This document shows, piece by piece, positions 5,636 through 6,516 of a stretch of 6,516 nucleotides of DNA (position 1 is the first letter of the stretch; every line of letters begins with the position of its first letter). The notes below the pieces were generated by a model. The model was not told the origin of the DNA and did not search any database. It saw only the letters and a list, made by a program, of their open reading frames with translations. The DNA comes from Nitrosomonas sp. GTDB taxonomy: Bacteria > Pseudomonadota > Gammaproteobacteria > Burkholderiales > Nitrosomonadaceae. The translations under genes were made by a program, and so were the position numbers. Location of the stretch: positions 1-6,516 of the forward strand of contig JAOULU010000102.1 in the NCBI GenBank assembly GCA_029881855.1. The letters run 5' to 3'.

Positions 5636-6516
5636 ATGAAATTAATTTTATTTATCATCGCAGCATCAATTCTATTTCCATCGAATATTTATGCCCATGA
5701 ACTTCCGGACTTAGGCGATGTCTCTCAAGCCACAATTACGCCACGCGAAGAACGCCAAATTGGGTTACAAATCATGCGCCAGATTCGTGCTGACCCCAGC
5801 TATCTTGATGACCCAGAAATCACCAGTTATCTTAACAGTCTCGGTCATAAATTAATTTCCAATTCCAGCGAAGCTGAGCCGGGACAGTCATTTGAGTTCT
5901 TTGCATTACAAAACTCCGCCATTAATGCGTTTGCCTTACCCGGCGGTTTTATGGGGTTCAATAGTGGTCTAATTATTGCTGCTCAAAGTGAATCTGAGTT
6001 AGCTGGCGTTATGGCACATGAAATTGCGCACGTTACCCAAAAGCATCTGGCACGTATGATATCTGGGCAAAAATACAGCATGATTACCTCTTTGGCCGCA
6101 CTAGCAGTTGCAATTATCGCTGCGCGCTCTAACCCGCAAGCCGGATCAGCTATTATGGCCACAACACAAGCCAGCATGATTCAGTCACAACTCGATTTTA
6201 CGCGCAAACATGAAAAAGAAGCTGACCGCATTGGTCTAGGCATCTTAGTTGACGCCGGCTTTGACCCTCAAGGTATGTCAACATTCTTTGAACGCTTACA
6301 AATAGCTGGGCGATTTTATGAGAATGGCGCACCTTCATATCTACGCACCCACCCTTTAACTTACGAGCGTATTGCAGATATCCAAAACCGTACTCAGGAA
6401 TTGGCTTATCGTCAAGTTACTGACAGTACTGATTTCCAATTGGTACGCGCTAAGCTGCGTGCTTTTGATGGAAAACCCCAAGATGCGGTCAAACAATTCC
6501 GTGCGCGTTTAGATGA
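5636..6516 (+). CDS. BepA-like periplasmic M48 zinc metalloprotease, 3' end outside window
   Basis: Only the first 293 codons are visible; E. coli BepA has 487 residues, so a C-terminal TPR region is expected beyond the edge. Residues 1-20 form a signal peptide (Lys2, a hydrophobic stretch, then probable cleavage after IYA). The mature part carries the M48 signatures: INAFALPGGFMGFNSGLI, the zinc site HEIAH (His128, Glu129, His132), the third ligand Glu193 in EKEAD, and His239 in RTHPLTYERIAD. The last corresponds to the histidine switch of BepA, which can cap the zinc and hold the protease inactive. BepA helps assemble LptD and degrades stalled outer-membrane proteins. A second hydrophobic stretch near residues 145-162 lies in the loop between zinc ligands. 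ATG 5636 is the only possible start: the frame upstream reaches a stop at 5585 with no ATG, GTG or TTG between. No Shine-Dalgarno sequence precedes it. An FNR-type site lies in the upstream gap. Confidence 0.93.
   Translation, partial: MKLILFIIAASILFPSNIYAHELPDLGDVSQATITPREERQIGLQIMRQIRADPSYLDDPEITSYLNSLGHKLISNSSEAEPGQSFEFFALQNSAINAFALPGGFMGFNSGLIIAAQSESELAGVMAHEIAHVTQKHLARMISGQKYSMITSLAALAVAIIAARSNPQAGSAIMATTQASMIQSQLDFTRKHEKEADRIGLGILVDAGFDPQGMSTFFERLQIAGRFYENGAPSYLRTHPLTYERIADIQNRTQELAYRQVTDSTDFQLVRAKLRAFDGKPQDAVKQFRARLD

Noticed and set aside
5983..6177. 64-codon minus-strand frame with cysteine- and alanine-rich translation
   Set aside because: It is antisense to the HEIAH zinc-site region of the M48 protease, which is clearly the real gene.

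Overview
The window reads as chromosomal core DNA of a Gram-negative proteobacterium. The IlvE, AlgC-type mutase and two-domain NadE sequences look betaproteobacterial, possibly Nitrosomonadales. That placement rests on remembered family resemblance, not a search. Base composition is moderately AT-rich by eye and even throughout. No tRNA, rRNA, CRISPR array, insertion sequence or phage gene was seen. All genes lie on the + strand.

Layout. (1) Positions 1-1204 hold the end of a bufferin/HvfABC-type RiPP operon: the C-terminal half of a DUF692 multinuclear iron oxidase (MNIO) and, overlapping it by 23 bases, its DUF2063 partner. The precursor peptide gene should lie just left of the window. (2) After a 114-base gap with a weak candidate promoter comes a tight run at 1319-5549: ilvE (branched-chain aminotransferase), a 67-residue CHCC zinc-finger protein, an AlgC-type phosphomannomutase/phosphoglucomutase, and glutamine-dependent NAD synthetase. 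Gaps of 22, 52 and 26 bases suggest co-transcription. (3) An 86-base gap contains an exact FNR/Anr-type palindrome, TTGAT-N4-ATCAA. It is followed by a BepA-like periplasmic M48 metalloprotease that runs off the right edge.

The first two genes form one peptide-modification system, probably for metal (copper) handling. The middle genes are housekeeping (amino acid, sugar-phosphate and NAD metabolism) with no obvious shared pathway. The protease acts in outer-membrane protein quality control.

Points most worth a second look: the FNR-type site in front of the protease gene; the glutaminase half of NadE, which keeps its catalytic triad but departs from the family at several usually constant positions; and the MNIO/DUF2063 pair, whose peptide substrate lies outside the window.
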